Positions 31,680 to 41,634 of a stretch of DNA of 64,000 nt are shown piece by piece. Source of the DNA: Diplonema japonicum (lineage: Eukaryota; Euglenozoa; Diplonemea; Diplonemida; Diplonemidae). The translations under genes and the position numbers were made by a program. The stretch lies in contig OZ025678.1 of NCBI GenBank assembly GCA_964019335.1, positions 186,001-250,000 of the forward strand, read 5' to 3'. The notes beneath the pieces are model-generated. The model saw nothing but the letters and a program-made list of their open reading frames with translations, was not told the DNA's origin and made no database searches. The first letter of the stretch is position 1, and every line of letters starts with the position of its first letter.

Positions 31680-32903
31680 ATGTGCAGGGTAGTATTACGG
31701 CAGACAACCGCGGTTGTAAAACGGGTGGAGTGGCTCGCTAGTGGTTCTGAGAGAACAGGGAAGGCAATGGGGAGGGAAACCACGGAAAAGCGGAGGGAGA
31801 TCCGTAAAATTCTCGACTGGTGGACGCAGAAGGGAGTGCAGAATTTATACATACACGCACCTGACGCAGCAAGGATCCTAAAAGCTATTTCAGATTTCAA
31901 GTTAAGTGGGGAACACCCGGAAATATCTAGGGAATTGTTGAAGAATTGCGGGGGAAACAGAAAGTATGCTGCATTTTGTGTGGCGGCAATGTACAAAACA
32001 AGGTGTATCTACCCCGAACTATGCCTGAAAATAGTCAAACAGATTACCCTGCACCCGCAGGCGCAAAATATAACGTTGCACAACGAGATTCTAGCTAACA
32101 TACAGGCGCTGCACCACAGCGGTAGCCACAACCTCGCGGCAAAGTACATTTCGTCGACAGTCCATAGAGGCCAGCAAGAATTCTGGGGTGTTAAAAAAGC
32201 CCTTCAAATCCTCGCCTCGTTCTTCGAAGGCTATACTCCTTCAGAAACCACCGTCGGGTGGTGGTCCGACACCGGCGGCTATCTTGCGGAATCAGTTCTA
32301 AAAACACTTGAAAAAACACACAACATCAACGATCAGATCTTAGAATTGATTTCAACGTGCATTCTTCACATCCCTGATATCAACATGGAGACTGAATTCT
32401 TTCGAGTGTGGATAGACGGGATGGAAGCTGTGGTACACCAGGACATGTCAGGTACTTTCTTTCGAATCATCGCAACGCAAGTAGCTTTACCTGCGGAAGG
32501 GCATGTCGTCGTACCTTATGCACTGCCTACAGCGTGTGTTAAGGAGAGGTTGGAGGAGCTTTTTGTGTACAGCCTCGCTTCCTCTTCAACACGGTTTGCC
32601 TCCCGTGCGCTCACACACGTTCTTCAAGACCGTGCTGCGGCGTGGGAGTTTTTCCCGTCGACGCTTCCTGCCTTGGAAACCGCTGTTTTCCTTGGATCGA
32701 CCTACACGCTCCCCCCTGAGGATTCTGTGGCGTATCTCATCGAAGCCGGCATGAGAGGCTTGCTCAGAGTGGACAAATTAATGTGGTGGATGATGTCCTG
32801 GCTGCAAGACGGCCCGTTGAATGACAACTGTTTGGAAACATTGCTTGTGTACATCGTGAGTACCCCGTGTGTGGAGGCGTTGGCAAGGCAAATGCTTGCT
32901 TGA
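31680..32903 (+). CDS. Unknown helical-repeat-like protein (407 aa)
   Basis: The ATG directly follows an A-run. The product is almost entirely helical with regularly spaced hydrophobic helices (ELCLKIVKQITLHP, NEILANIQALHHSGSHNLAAKY, QILELISTCILHIPD), resembling HEAT/ARM or other alpha-solenoid proteins, though no repeat signature is firm. The N-terminus is basic and hydroxylated (MCRVVLRQTTAVVKRVEW), compatible with a mitochondrial presequence. No family is recognised. Its stop is 67 bases before the next gene's ATG. A GTGAGT donor-like site occurs close to the end (32856), but using it would not improve the downstream gene. Confidence 0.75.
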   Translation: MCRVVLRQTTAVVKRVEWLASGSERTGKAMGRETTEKRREIRKILDWWTQKGVQNLYIHAPDAARILKAISDFKLSGEHPEISRELLKNCGGNRKYAAFCVAAMYKTRCIYPELCLKIVKQITLHPQAQNITLHNEILANIQALHHSGSHNLAAKYISSTVHRGQQEFWGVKKALQILASFFEGYTPSETTVGWWSDTGGYLAESVLKTLEKTHNINDQILELISTCILHIPDINMETEFFRVWIDGMEAVVHQDMSGTFFRIIATQVALPAEGHVVVPYALPTACVKERLEELFVYSLASSSTRFASRALTHVLQDRAAAWEFFPSTLPALETAVFLGSTYTLPPEDSVAYLIEAGMRGLLRVDKLMWWMMSWLQDGPLNDNCLETLLVYIVSTPCVEALARQMLA

Positions 32904-32970
32904 ACAGTGCAATTTTTTTTTTTTTTTTTTTTTTAAATTCCCACCTTCCAAAAAAAAAAAAAAAAATAGG

Positions 32971-33780
32971 ATGGGCTGGGGGGGTATGCCGTCCCGGTCT
33001 GCCTCAACATGTAACAGCTCGACCATCGAGAGGCTCGGCGAAGGTTCGATCGGTTGCAACTGGAGCGGGACCATCTTACTGAATGTGGCACCGGACTCCC
33101 TTGCGTTTCAACAAGGCATGGTGAGGCACGTGGGGAAGCAGGTGGTCAGCGTAAACGGCACGAGGGTGGCCAGCTTCAACGACATTACAAAAATCGCGGA
33201 CGCAGGAGGCAAGGTGACCTTTAACTTCTCAGACGGGGAACGACCACAAGACGACCCGGAGGCCATGGACCCGGTCAAGCCCGCAGGGTGTTCTTTGTGT
33301 AACGGAGAATTGACTGCAGAATTTATCATATCGATTTTAGGTTGTTTCCTTGCAATGATGTCACTGTGGCTGCCGTGGTTCAAGTTGAGCGTGGGCCCGT
33401 CTTTGACCATCAACGACCTCGCGGCGTATTGTGGAGGGGAGCTGTCCAACACAAACCACCTCGCGAAGACGCTCAAGGTTACGTTGATCCTTTCTTGTTG
33501 CTTCTACACCGTTCATTGTGCGGTGGTGGTGGCCACGCTGTTCTCCTTGCTTTCTGGTACCGTGTTTCGCTACACTTGTTTCGCCGCTTTGTTGAATGCG
33601 CTTATCAACGGCGTGCTTACAATAGTTTTCACCTCTATCTTCTTCTCGGAGTGGCGCGGGCAAACCTGTACTCTGACAGATACTTCGGCCTCTCTTGGGT
33701 CAGGCGGGTTTTGTGCTTTCGCCGCTGCTTTGTTATTTTTAATACACCTGGTGATTAGGTGTTTGGTAATACTTCAGTAG
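32971..33780 (+). CDS. PDZ-domain protein with four transmembrane segments, amastin-like
   Basis: The 269-aa protein begins after TAGG at the end of an A-run. Residues of about 15-90 form a PDZ-like domain (GTILLNVAPDSLAFQQGMV, VVSVNGTRVASFNDITKIA). Four hydrophobic segments follow at about 117-136, 167-193, 198-224 and 243-267. A loop after the first (LPWFKLSVG to AAYCGG) and SLGSGGFCAFAAALLFL before the last recall amastins, four-TM surface proteins of kinetoplastids. The full amastin signature is not matched, so it is amastin-like at best; a claudin-type or unrelated four-TM family is possible. The PDZ domain would lie on the cytosolic side with the N-terminus. Location is inferred to be the plasma or an internal membrane. 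Confidence 0.75.
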   Translation: MGWGGMPSRSASTCNSSTIERLGEGSIGCNWSGTILLNVAPDSLAFQQGMVRHVGKQVVSVNGTRVASFNDITKIADAGGKVTFNFSDGERPQDDPEAMDPVKPAGCSLCNGELTAEFIISILGCFLAMMSLWLPWFKLSVGPSLTINDLAAYCGGELSNTNHLAKTLKVTLILSCCFYTVHCAVVVATLFSLLSGTVFRYTCFAALLNALINGVLTIVFTSIFFSEWRGQTCTLTDTSASLGSGGFCAFAAALLFLIHLVIRCLVILQ

Positions 33781-33829
33781 TTGGGGAGGGGTAAATAAAC
33801 ACAAACCCGCAAACCCGGGATCCCTCCCC

Positions 33830-33900
33830 CTTAGGGCTATGCTGGCAAGGTGTGATACGAAAAACGTTATTTCCCCGTTTCTTTGCCAGCATAGCCTTAG
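33830..33900. mobile_element. Small foldback element, family TAGGGCTATGCTGGCA, copy 1
   Basis: TTAGGGCTATGCTGGCAA and TTGCCAGCATAGCCTTAGG flank about 35 bases, giving a near-perfect hairpin just after the PDZ gene. The same end sequence forms the element at 43692-43873. Confidence 0.6.
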
Positions 33901-33952
33901 GGTGGCTTAGGGTGGTCAAGTGGGATTTGCCTTAAACATCGCCTTTATTGTT

Positions 33953-33989
<37 letters not shown>

Positions 33990-34940
33990 CGTACTTTCTC
34001 GTTCTCTGGCGCCCTTGCGGCGATCGTGTTGAAAAATATGAAAAGTATGGGGGGGGATTTAAAAGAAAACTTTTTTGTTGAGGGGGTTTTTTTTCCTTTT
34101 CTTTTTTGTTTTTATTAAAAGTTGCTCCCCCCCTTCAACAGTGTAGCATTATTGAATGGCGTGATTCGGGGGGGTACGGTGCCCAGAAACTCTTTTTTGA
34201 CACCGCCTCCCCCTATTTTTGTTGTCTCCCCCCCCCTCTCTTATTGCTGATGCGTTTCCCTTGTTCTCAGTTGAATTTTTTTTGAGGCAGTTCACTTTTT
34301 TGCCCAAAAAAAAAAGTCAAAAAATTCACTCGTATTTTTCTTGGCTATTAAGTGAATTGCCCCCCCCCCCCTTTTTTTTTATATTGTGTTTTTCTACTTT
34401 TAATACCGACCGAAAACCTTTTTTTTCTTTTTTTTTTTTCCCTCCCCTTATTTAATTCCGCAAAGTAACAATGAGGAAAATTCTGCAGAACTATATCCAT
34501 CATCAATTTTTGAATTTTAGTAGCCGCGGAGGTCAGTGCCCTCGGCCAGGGTTTCAGTATCGTGAGAAGGTTCGATTTTCTGACCCCGATTTCCAAAAAA
34601 AAAAAAGTTCGCTTTCCACTACTTGAATCGGCGTCTCCGACTGAGCTACGGCATGTTACGTTTTTTTTTTTTTTTTTTTTTTTTTTTCTGAATCATAAGC
34701 TCAGCATTGCCTATTTTGCAGTAGTTTTTCTTCAGTTTTCTTGGTGTCCGAATTTTCCCTCATTTTTTAACTTTTGCAAAATTAAGTAAAAAAAGTATCA
34801 TACTAAATAAAAATCAGCCAGATCTTTTTTTTTTGCAAGAACGAGTCTTAGTTGTCTAAACAAAAGGGGAACGTTGGCAACGTGTTTCGGGTTGACAAAC
34901 TTCTCCAGGTTTTACCCGGCACGTACAAACAACGGCCAGT

Positions 34941-34985
<45 letters not shown>

Positions 34986-35267
34986 CCCCCTTTCCAAACG
35001 GTTTATGCCGTCGCATTCTTCTTTTTTTTTTCTTTCTTCTGGGCGGACGAAGTGCATGGGTTGCGTGATGGCTCTCTGCCCTTCACTGGGTCATTCGGGT
35101 TACTACAACGGCACCATAAGGGGCTACTCCTCTAGACAGGTGTTCGCCTCCCCGGCAACCTCCACATTCTTGAGAGGGTTGTACAGCTATTGTGTCCTTC
35201 CTAACTCGGTTGGGGGGTTTATACCTAAGGTACCGAGGGGGGTTGAGCGAGGGGCCGAGCAGCAAGG
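33901..35267. other. Homopolymer-rich spacer with tRNA-like fragments
   Basis: A T-run of about 30 (33957-33987) and many C/T/A runs occur. At 33911-33934 is a copy of the short GTGGGATTTGCC repeat. Near 34632-34652 the - strand carries TAGCTCAGTCGG, a perfect A-box consensus, with a GGTTCGATT near 34568 on the + strand; these look like scattered tRNA-derived fragments, not a complete tRNA. A frame at 34852-35283 is interrupted by poly-Phe and has no recognised domain. Confidence 0.35.
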
Positions 35268-35337
35268 TTCGATCGAGAGATAATTTGAGACTCTTCAGGC
35301 GTCCTGCCACATACCGCAGGTTCACCCTTATATGTCT
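35268..35337 (+). repeat. Dispersed SINE-like repeat, copy 2
   Basis: GGTTCGATCGAGAGATAA leads into TTGAGACTCTTCAGGCGTCC and the CCTGC/GCAGG hairpin, then ACCCTTATATGTC and a T-run. This copy has the fullest B-box-like motif (GGTTCGATC). Confidence 0.55.
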
Positions 35338-35789
35338 TTTTTTTTTCTCTTCCCCCCTTCCTCTTCCCTTCACCATATCCGCCCCGTGTGATTAGAACGG
35401 GGGAGGGAAAAAAAAAAAAAGAAGAAAAAAAAAGATTCAGCTCTTTTTTTTTTTTTCTTTTTTTTTTTTCTTCTCCCTTTTTCTTTCCCTTTTAGTTCCG
35501 CTGATTTTCATTGAGGATTGTTGCTAGCACTTCTTTCCATCATCGCCTTTCCCGGGTCTCGGGGTTAGCCTCAGGCGTGCTGCGCCAGAGCATAAAATAA
35601 AAGAAACCCCTTTTCCCAATATAAAAAAAAGAGAAATATTCTGAAAACTCCTTTCCCCCCTTCCTCTTCTTTGCTTTAAACATCACACTGGTAACGTGAA
35701 GAGACATACCAGGAGGGGTTTTTGTTCTTTTCTGACATTTTTTTTCCCCGCCTTTTTTTTTTTCAATGCATCATGAGAGAGGGGAGAGG
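35338..35789. other. Spacer, no gene seen
   Basis: T- and C-rich runs with about 200 bases of mixed sequence (35500-35760). Nothing recognised. Confidence 0.45.
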
Positions 35790-36854
35790 GTCGGAGGAGC
35801 CTTGGAGCCGAATCAAGAAGATAGCTCAGATATATGAAGATACGGAGCTACCAGACGCAGGTGGCTACCGCTAGTAGAGAAGAAGTGGCAGTTCATGGAG
35901 GGGCTGTACGAGAAGTCGGCGCACGAGAGGAAGCACCAGGTGAGGGAGGTGCTGACCTGCTATCATGAAACAACTCGTAAGCTGTCGACCAACGTTTGAG
36001 GACGCAGAGAAGGGGGCACGCGCTGTGGGAGTGTGCCCCTGCGAGACAAGCGCAGCAGGAAAGTGTGTACGCGGAGGTCAAAAGAGAAGGGCTGCCGAAA
36101 GCAACGGCGCTAGGAACGGGAGCGGAAGTGCAGAAACAAGCGCGACTGGTGCAGAGCTACCTGGTGCGAGTGGTGGCGTTGCGTGACAGTAGAGCAGCGG
36201 AGAGGACGGTGCATGTTAAGACCATATCCTTGGAAAGAGACGACGGCCGGAACAAGATGCCCGGTACCGACGGAGGAGATGCCCGGTACCGACGGAGCAG
36301 ATGCCCGGTACCGACGGAGCAGATGCTTGTTGCGCACGGAGCAACGGGTGAGATACTGAAAAAGCAGTTGAAACATGTGCTACCCTGGCTGCAAGGTCTG
36401 AGGTGGTACCTAGGATCGAAGAAGACGTCAATCACCACGATGGAGCTGGCAATTGATTTTGAGATGACGACCGGTATATCCTTATACGGGGAACATGGGG
36501 AGAGCAGTCTGTTGGAGAGAAAAGCCGCACGTCTGCGGTACATCCTCAATAGAGTGCAAGCATGTGCGGCAAAGGGCAACAAAAGCGGCTTCCCGGCAGG
36601 AAGGATGACCAGAGTACTCCCTGAGAAACCTGGGAACACCAGCGATGCATGGCTACGACAAGAGACCCTTGTTCTCGTCAACCCAAACAGCCCCCTATTT
36701 GGAGGGACTGCGACCGATGTTCTTAGCGCAGATGCCGTCCATGACGGACAGGCAAACCCCGACGGCCGGCACCGGATGCAACCGCAGAATGGTGACAGGC
36801 ACGTGTAGGATCCCCAGTCCACGGTGGGCACCAACCAGCGCACCGCAAAAATAG
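35790..36854 (+). mobile_element. LINE C-terminal remnant, copy B
   Basis: A frame near 35860 reads RWLPLVEKKWQFMEGLYEKS, matching copy A (RRWLPAIGKSWSFVEGLS). It hits a stop at about 35998, where the first half of the zinc knuckle is deleted. Homology resumes in the 35996-36808 frame (HALWECAPAR, VQSYLVRVVALRD) and includes MELAIDFEMTTG near 36440. A 22-base unit (GATGCCCGGTACCGACGGAG plus two) is tandemly present three times at 36258-36323, expanding a segment that is single in copy C. A later frameshift near 36645 moves to the HGYDKRP block shared with copy A. It is clearly decayed. Confidence 0.65.
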
Positions 36855-36868
36855 ATCGAGTTTTTTTT

Positions 36869-37936
36869 TTTTTTTGGTCACTGGCGAACGAAAGAAGCAC
36901 AGTGAAGGGGATGGAGGCGGGAGCGGATCCCAAAACCAACCAACTGTGGAAGACAGCCAAGGACCCACTCATGTCCTACTGCCTGAGACGGGTGATCGCC
37001 GGAGGGGTCCCCTACCTTAGCCCGCATGCAGGTACGAGTCAAAGGAGCGTCCCCCTGGCACCAGAAGGAGATGGCACCGAGGAAGACGGGGACAGCATAG
37101 ACCACGTCCCAACGACGGAAGTACCACGCACACAAGGGTTCAGGTGTGACCTGTGTGAGTCACCACACCCGGACACGGTAACCTTACTACGCCATCAGCT
37201 TTACGAGTGTGCCTGCGCACGGGACGAGCTGGCACAGGACGGTTTGGAACCGCTGCGCGACAGGACGGGATGGCCCCTGTGTCTTGAGCTACACGCAATA
37301 CTGCCGAGAGGACATGCCTTTGCATACCTGGAAAAACTGCAACGATACTTGGCCGTGGTGGTTGAGAAGCGGGACGTGGTGCTCGTGCAGAAGGAGGACG
37401 TCAACACACAGCCGCTACCGTGGGAACGAAATGTAGTAGGAAAGAGATGCCCCGTTCCGATAGCAGGCGAGCTCGAGGGAGTGGGTGGGGTCCTGTCCCA
37501 GTACCTGAACCCGCTGCTACAATGGTTGTCACAGCTACGCTGGGTGGAGAAGGACACCGCCTCGGAGGTGTCGGCGGTGGAGCTAGCCATTGACTTCGAA
37601 TGGACGACCGGTAAATCATTAGGAGGCCTGCTGGAAGATAGGGCACGCAGAATCAAGGCCCTAATCGTAAAGATAAACGCAGCGTGCAGGGCACGGAAGA
37701 AGCGACGCCCCTTCCCAGCGGATGAGCAGAAAAGGGTGAAATCCCTCATCGCCATAGGAGGAAGGGCAGCTATAGGCTTCTCCAGGAGGCCCATTTTTGC
37801 TACCCAGTCCACGCACGACAAGCTGATGGATTTGAAGGCCGCCTACAAGCGGGATCGCATCACACGACTCCGCAAGACGCTCACAGCCACAATCGGGATG
37901 AAAGCAATGCTCCAGAAGGGGAGTATTAACAGATAG
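36869..37936 (+). mobile_element. LINE C-terminal remnant, copy C, with an intact 3' frame
   Basis: After a T-run at 36861-36875 an open frame (370 codons counting the leader from 36824) reads WSLANERS, LMSYCLRRVIAGG, a zinc knuckle CDLCES...RHQLYEC near 37150-37210, LEKLQRYLAVVVEKRDVV and VELAIDFEWTTGKSLGG near 37579, ending at 37936. It aligns along its length with copies A and B. The RT catalytic domain is missing. It directly follows copy B, head to tail, in the same orientation. The intact frame suggests a younger insertion or constraint, which cannot be decided here. Confidence 0.65.
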
Positions 37937-38403
37937 ACCCCCCCCTCCCATAGGGCGGCCCTCTAGCGGGGGGCTTGTCCTGTACTTTGAGTTTTTTTTT
38001 TTTTTTTTAAGTAACCAAATCGATAAAAATCTGTCCCTCTTTTATTTCCACCCCACATTTATAAACACTTTCTGTTACAAGTGAAGCAAAACAAAAAAAA
38101 AAAAGAAAATTTGTTGTTGTTCCGTTCTTTAGGTTCTATTTTTTTTTTTCCCTCCTTCGTTCGAACAAGAAGGAAAAAAAAAGGGGAAAAAAAAAAAGAA
38201 AAAAAAAACAATATTGTAAATGAACTTGCTATTTAAAAAAAAAAAAAAAAAAAAAAATGAAAGGGGTAAAAAAAAGTTGCAGCTTCTCACAATTAGCACC
38301 CCCCCACCTGCATACTGAACACTTTATCGATTTTTTTTAGCCCTTTTTTTTTTCTTCTTCTTCCCCCTCTTTCTTTTTTCTTTTTTTTTTTTTACTCATA
38401 CCC
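37937..38403. other. Spacer before the kinesin gene
   Basis: Homopolymers dominate (A-run near 38235-38258, T-run near 38377-38393). No gene is seen. The stretch ends in a long pyrimidine tract. Confidence 0.5.
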
Positions 38404-38405
38404 AG
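38404..38405 (+). promoter_or_regulatory. Probable trans-splice acceptor before the kinesin gene
   Basis: About 50 bases of T/C-rich DNA (TCTTCTTCTTCCCCCTC and T-runs) end in ATACCCAG, 42 bases upstream of the kinesin ATG. Form matches a 3' splice site; use by trans-splicing is inferred. Confidence 0.45.
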
Positions 38406-38446
38406 AAAAAAGAAGGAAAAAAAAAAAAAAAAAGGGAGGGAGAAAA

Positions 38447-41017
38447 ATGGCGTCCGATCGACGGCACCAAGCAGTGTCGGTTGCAGTGAGGGTTCGGCCG
38501 TTAAGACCAGATATTGGCGAAGAAAACAGCGGATGGGACATCGAAGGCAACACGCTGCTGGAAAGGGGCAACCCAGACGTAAAATTCAGCTTCAACCACG
38601 TTTACACACGAGAACACAGCACCCTAGACATCTACAACGGCTGCGTGGCCGGGCCTATTGTACAGTCCTGCATGGCCGGGTTTAACGCAACAGTGTTTGC
38701 CTACGGCCAAACAAGCAGCGGCAAATCCTTCACAATGCTTGGAGAAGGGCACCACCAGGGCATCGTCCCACTCGCGGTGGGTGATATGTTCCGCCATGTT
38801 GAGGAACAGCAAGCCACCGGCCGTGACATTGTCATAAAATGCTCCATGCTTGAAATTTACAACGAACATCTTCGAGACCTTCTTCTCGAGGACCAGCCCG
38901 ATCAACAACGCCCGCTTCTCAGAGTAGTCAGTTCCCCAATGAGAGGTACTTACGTAGACGGTGCCATCCGTCGCACCGTAACGTCACCCGCTCAATTTAT
39001 CCAATACATCCACAAGGAAGCTGCCGCACGCCGTGTTCAAGCAACGCATTCTATGAACCTCCGTTCATCCCGTTCACATTGTATAGTCCGGCTGGACGTG
39101 GAGTGCTGGGAAGGTGGATCGATCGACGCTTCCTTTGTCTCGGAAAACGAAACCAGCACCCGAGACGTGTCTGCAAGCGGTGTTCCAACCGGAAATGGTT
39201 CTGACAGTTTGAAAATGTCTGCCTTGCATCTTGTCGATCTAGCTGGCTCCGAGAGGATCTCCAAGACGGGTGCCACGGGTGCTCGGAAAACAGAGGGTGC
39301 GAACATCAACAAATCGCTTCTGTTCCTCGGGACTGTAATCGAAAAGTTGTCCAACCCAGACCATAAGGGGTACATCCCTTATAGGGACTCGCTCCTCACA
39401 AAAATGCTCCAAACCGCGTTGGGAGGAAACTCCGTGACGCAGGTCATCGCAGCCATCACAGAGGCAGACATGCACAAGGAGGAAACCAGGTCTACTCTCC
39501 ACTTTGCATACCGTGCAAGCAGGGTGCGGAATGTCATCAGCCGGAACGAAATCTCCGACGATAAAAGCCGCGTCCGTAAGTTGGAAACGGACATAAAATC
39601 CATGAGGAAAGCCCTCGTTGCAAAACAGCTCTCCCTCCTCTCCTCGCGGCTCAAGCTTAAAAAATTCCAAATTTCAGGAGTCGCACCGCAGCACACCGGG
39701 ACCACTAAAATAATAGAAGCCTTGGAATCTGCAAACACCGCGCTCCGTCAAGAGCTGTCGTCCCGCCCGTCAGGGGCGTCGACAGGGAATTTCGAAGAAC
39801 TGCAGTCGCAGCTCCAACAATACCAACAGCGATCCGAAGAGCTTGAGGAGGATGTCAAACAGCTTCAAGAAGCCCAAGACACACTGGAGGGTTTGTGCAA
39901 GGAGCTTGAAGAGGAAAACGACACCAAAATAAAAAAAGTAGACCGGTTCAGAAAGGAAAAAAAGGCCGCCGAGACACAGCTCGCCTCCGTGCGGAACGCC
40001 AACGTGGAACTGCAGGACAAGGTCCTGCAACTGGAGGCGGAGAAAAAAGGTTTCGGCGAAAAAATGGAGAACGAGCTGAGCAGGGTGCGACAGCAAGGAG
40101 GAAGCGAGGCAATGCAAGAGGTGACGGAACTCCGAAAACAGCTTACAGAACTGACTGAAAAACACAACGGACTGTTGCAACTGTACACCCAAGCCGAGAC
40201 AGGGTACAGGCAAAACACCGCAGCACAACAGGACGCGGAGAAAGAAACAACCGCGGAGATTGAAAAACTAAAAAAAGAAGCAGTGGAACAGGCGGAATTC
40301 TGCAGACGCTTGATGAAAGCGGCAAGCACGTCCGCTGTCGACGGCCATAAAAACGAAACCGGACTGGTGAAGGAGAGGGAAATTGCTGCTGTTGAAAAGC
40401 AGCTGAGATCGTTCATTTCATCACGACAGTCGCACCCTCCTGCAGTACTCTCGTATGAGCCACCTGTGAGCCAATTGAAGCAATTGACAAATGTCCAAAA
40501 CAAATTTGAACCAAGAGAGAACACTGTAGAAGAAGACGAAGAATTCCCCGACATCCCAGTACGGATCAGGGGTATGGACGCGGAAACAAAGGCAACGAGA
40601 CGAAGACGGCCGAACACAGCAGGGTCCGTCACCGCCACCGCCTCCAACATGTCTGTCGCGTCCGTCGCGTCATCTTCTGCAGTTTCCTCTGCTTTTTCTG
40701 AACCGAGTATCGCTCAGAACGTTGCTACTCAAATGCAAGAACGGATACTTTTCTTGGAAGACGCCATTTCGCAAAGAGATTCTCAGCGTGATGTTATAAT
40801 AGACACAAAGCTTAAGAGAATGCAGGACTTGCTTGTTAGGCTTCATGGTACGAATGTCAACTTGGAGCAGACTGTCAACAAGGTCGCCGACGATGCAAGG
40901 CAACTCCGAGAATTCATCGACCTGAGAAGGCTGACGGGAAAGCTGCCCCCCAACCTTGTGGCCCCCCTCCCTGCGTCTGACGACCTCATCAACGCTTGCA
41001 AGACCGTCAAAAGATAA
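38447..41017 (+). CDS. Kinesin, N-terminal motor with coiled-coil tail (kinesin-7/CENP-E-like)
   Basis: The 856-aa protein has a complete motor domain at residues of about 5-370: P-loop GQTSSGKS near residue 87, switch I SSRSH in NLRSSRSHCIVRL, switch II LVDLAGSE near residue 262 and the KSLLFLGTVIEKLS segment. A neck and long coiled coil follow at about residues 440-640 (EELEEDVKQLQEAQDTLEGL, EKKAAETQLASVRNANVELQ), then a Ser/Arg-rich linker and a second shorter coiled coil near 760-840. N-terminal placement predicts plus-end-directed movement on microtubules. The motor resembles kinesin-7, but subfamily assignment needs a tree. No intron is seen. It is the longest complete conserved gene in the window after the Glu-rich protein. 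Confidence 0.93.
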   Translation: MASDRRHQAVSVAVRVRPLRPDIGEENSGWDIEGNTLLERGNPDVKFSFNHVYTREHSTLDIYNGCVAGPIVQSCMAGFNATVFAYGQTSSGKSFTMLGEGHHQGIVPLAVGDMFRHVEEQQATGRDIVIKCSMLEIYNEHLRDLLLEDQPDQQRPLLRVVSSPMRGTYVDGAIRRTVTSPAQFIQYIHKEAAARRVQATHSMNLRSSRSHCIVRLDVECWEGGSIDASFVSENETSTRDVSASGVPTGNGSDSLKMSALHLVDLAGSERISKTGATGARKTEGANINKSLLFLGTVIEKLSNPDHKGYIPYRDSLLTKMLQTALGGNSVTQVIAAITEADMHKEETRSTLHFAYRASRVRNVISRNEISDDKSRVRKLETDIKSMRKALVAKQLSLLSSRLKLKKFQISGVAPQHTGTTKIIEALESANTALRQELSSRPSGASTGNFEELQSQLQQYQQRSEELEEDVKQLQEAQDTLEGLCKELEEENDTKIKKVDRFRKEKKAAETQLASVRNANVELQDKVLQLEAEKKGFGEKMENELSRVRQQGGSEAMQEVTELRKQLTELTEKHNGLLQLYTQAETGYRQNTAAQQDAEKETTAEIEKLKKEAVEQAEFCRRLMKAASTSAVDGHKNETGLVKEREIAAVEKQLRSFISSRQSHPPAVLSYEPPVSQLKQLTNVQNKFEPRENTVEEDEEFPDIPVRIRGMDAETKATRRRRPNTAGSVTATASNMSVASVASSSAVSSAFSEPSIAQNVATQMQERILFLEDAISQRDSQRDVIIDTKLKRMQDLLVRLHGTNVNLEQTVNKVADDARQLREFIDLRRLTGKLPPNLVAPLPASDDLINACKTVKR

Positions 41018-41634
41018 TTTTTTTTTTTTTTTTTTTTTTTTTCTACAGTGGATTTTTTTTTTTTTTTTTTTTTTTTAAGAATAGAAATAATTTTATTTTT
41101 TTTCTTATTTAGATACTTTTGCTCCCCCCTCACCCTTTTCCCCCCAATTTTTTTTTCCACCTATCCGTAGCTGCGATCGAGTTAGCGATGAATTTCGAAT
41201 GCTGCATGAAGAAGGCATTGGGGGGGGGGGGGGGGGGGGGGCAGTATGAATCGACAAAAGGGGAGCATCATGTGATAGTTCGAAAGTATGAAGGTGGGGA
41301 GAGAGGGGGGGGGAAGAAAAAGTGAGCTATTGAAAGAGAGGGCAGAGTATTGTTTCAAAAAAAAAAGCAGATTATTACTGCATTCTCCCCCCCCCCACTT
41401 TTTTATTAGATCTTTTTCTTTTTACAAATTATTATTACCCCCCCCCCCGTTCTGTTTTTTATACTTTTTTTTTTACGATTACCACCCCCTCCCCCCCTCT
41501 TTCAATTCTTTCATTCTCACTGCCACCCTGCTGCCCAATCCCCTCTCTGTTTATTTATTTATTTTCATTGAAATATCACATGTTTTGAGGGGTTTGTGAT
41601 ACAAAGAGGGGGGGGAATAAAAAAAAAAGAAGAA
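41018..41634. other. Spacer with a small LINE fragment (copy D)
   Basis: T-runs at 41018-41042 and 41053-41076 are followed, at 41158-41225, by a short frame reading AAIELAMNFECCMKKALG. This matches the ELAIDFE motif of the LINE copies at 4550, 36441 and 37579, and ends abruptly in a G-run of 20 (41220-41240). The rest is C-, T- and A-runs. Confidence 0.45.

Noticed and set aside
32856-32969. Intron joining the helical gene to the PDZ gene (GTGAGT to TAG)
   Set aside because: Splicing would enter a frame that stops after about 15 codons and bypass the PDZ start; two separate genes fit better.
34632-34652. tRNA gene on the - strand (perfect A-box)
   Set aside because: No matching anticodon or T arm at the right distance; kept only as a tRNA-derived fragment.
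34852-35283. 143-codon + frame upstream of the SINE-like repeat
   Set aside because: It contains a poly-Phe stretch from a T-run and ends inside the repeat; no domain or acceptor supports it.
39865-40650. 261-codon - strand frame opposite the kinesin tail
   Set aside because: Mirror of the coiled-coil codons, Ser/Phe-rich with no motif; the + strand kinesin is certain.
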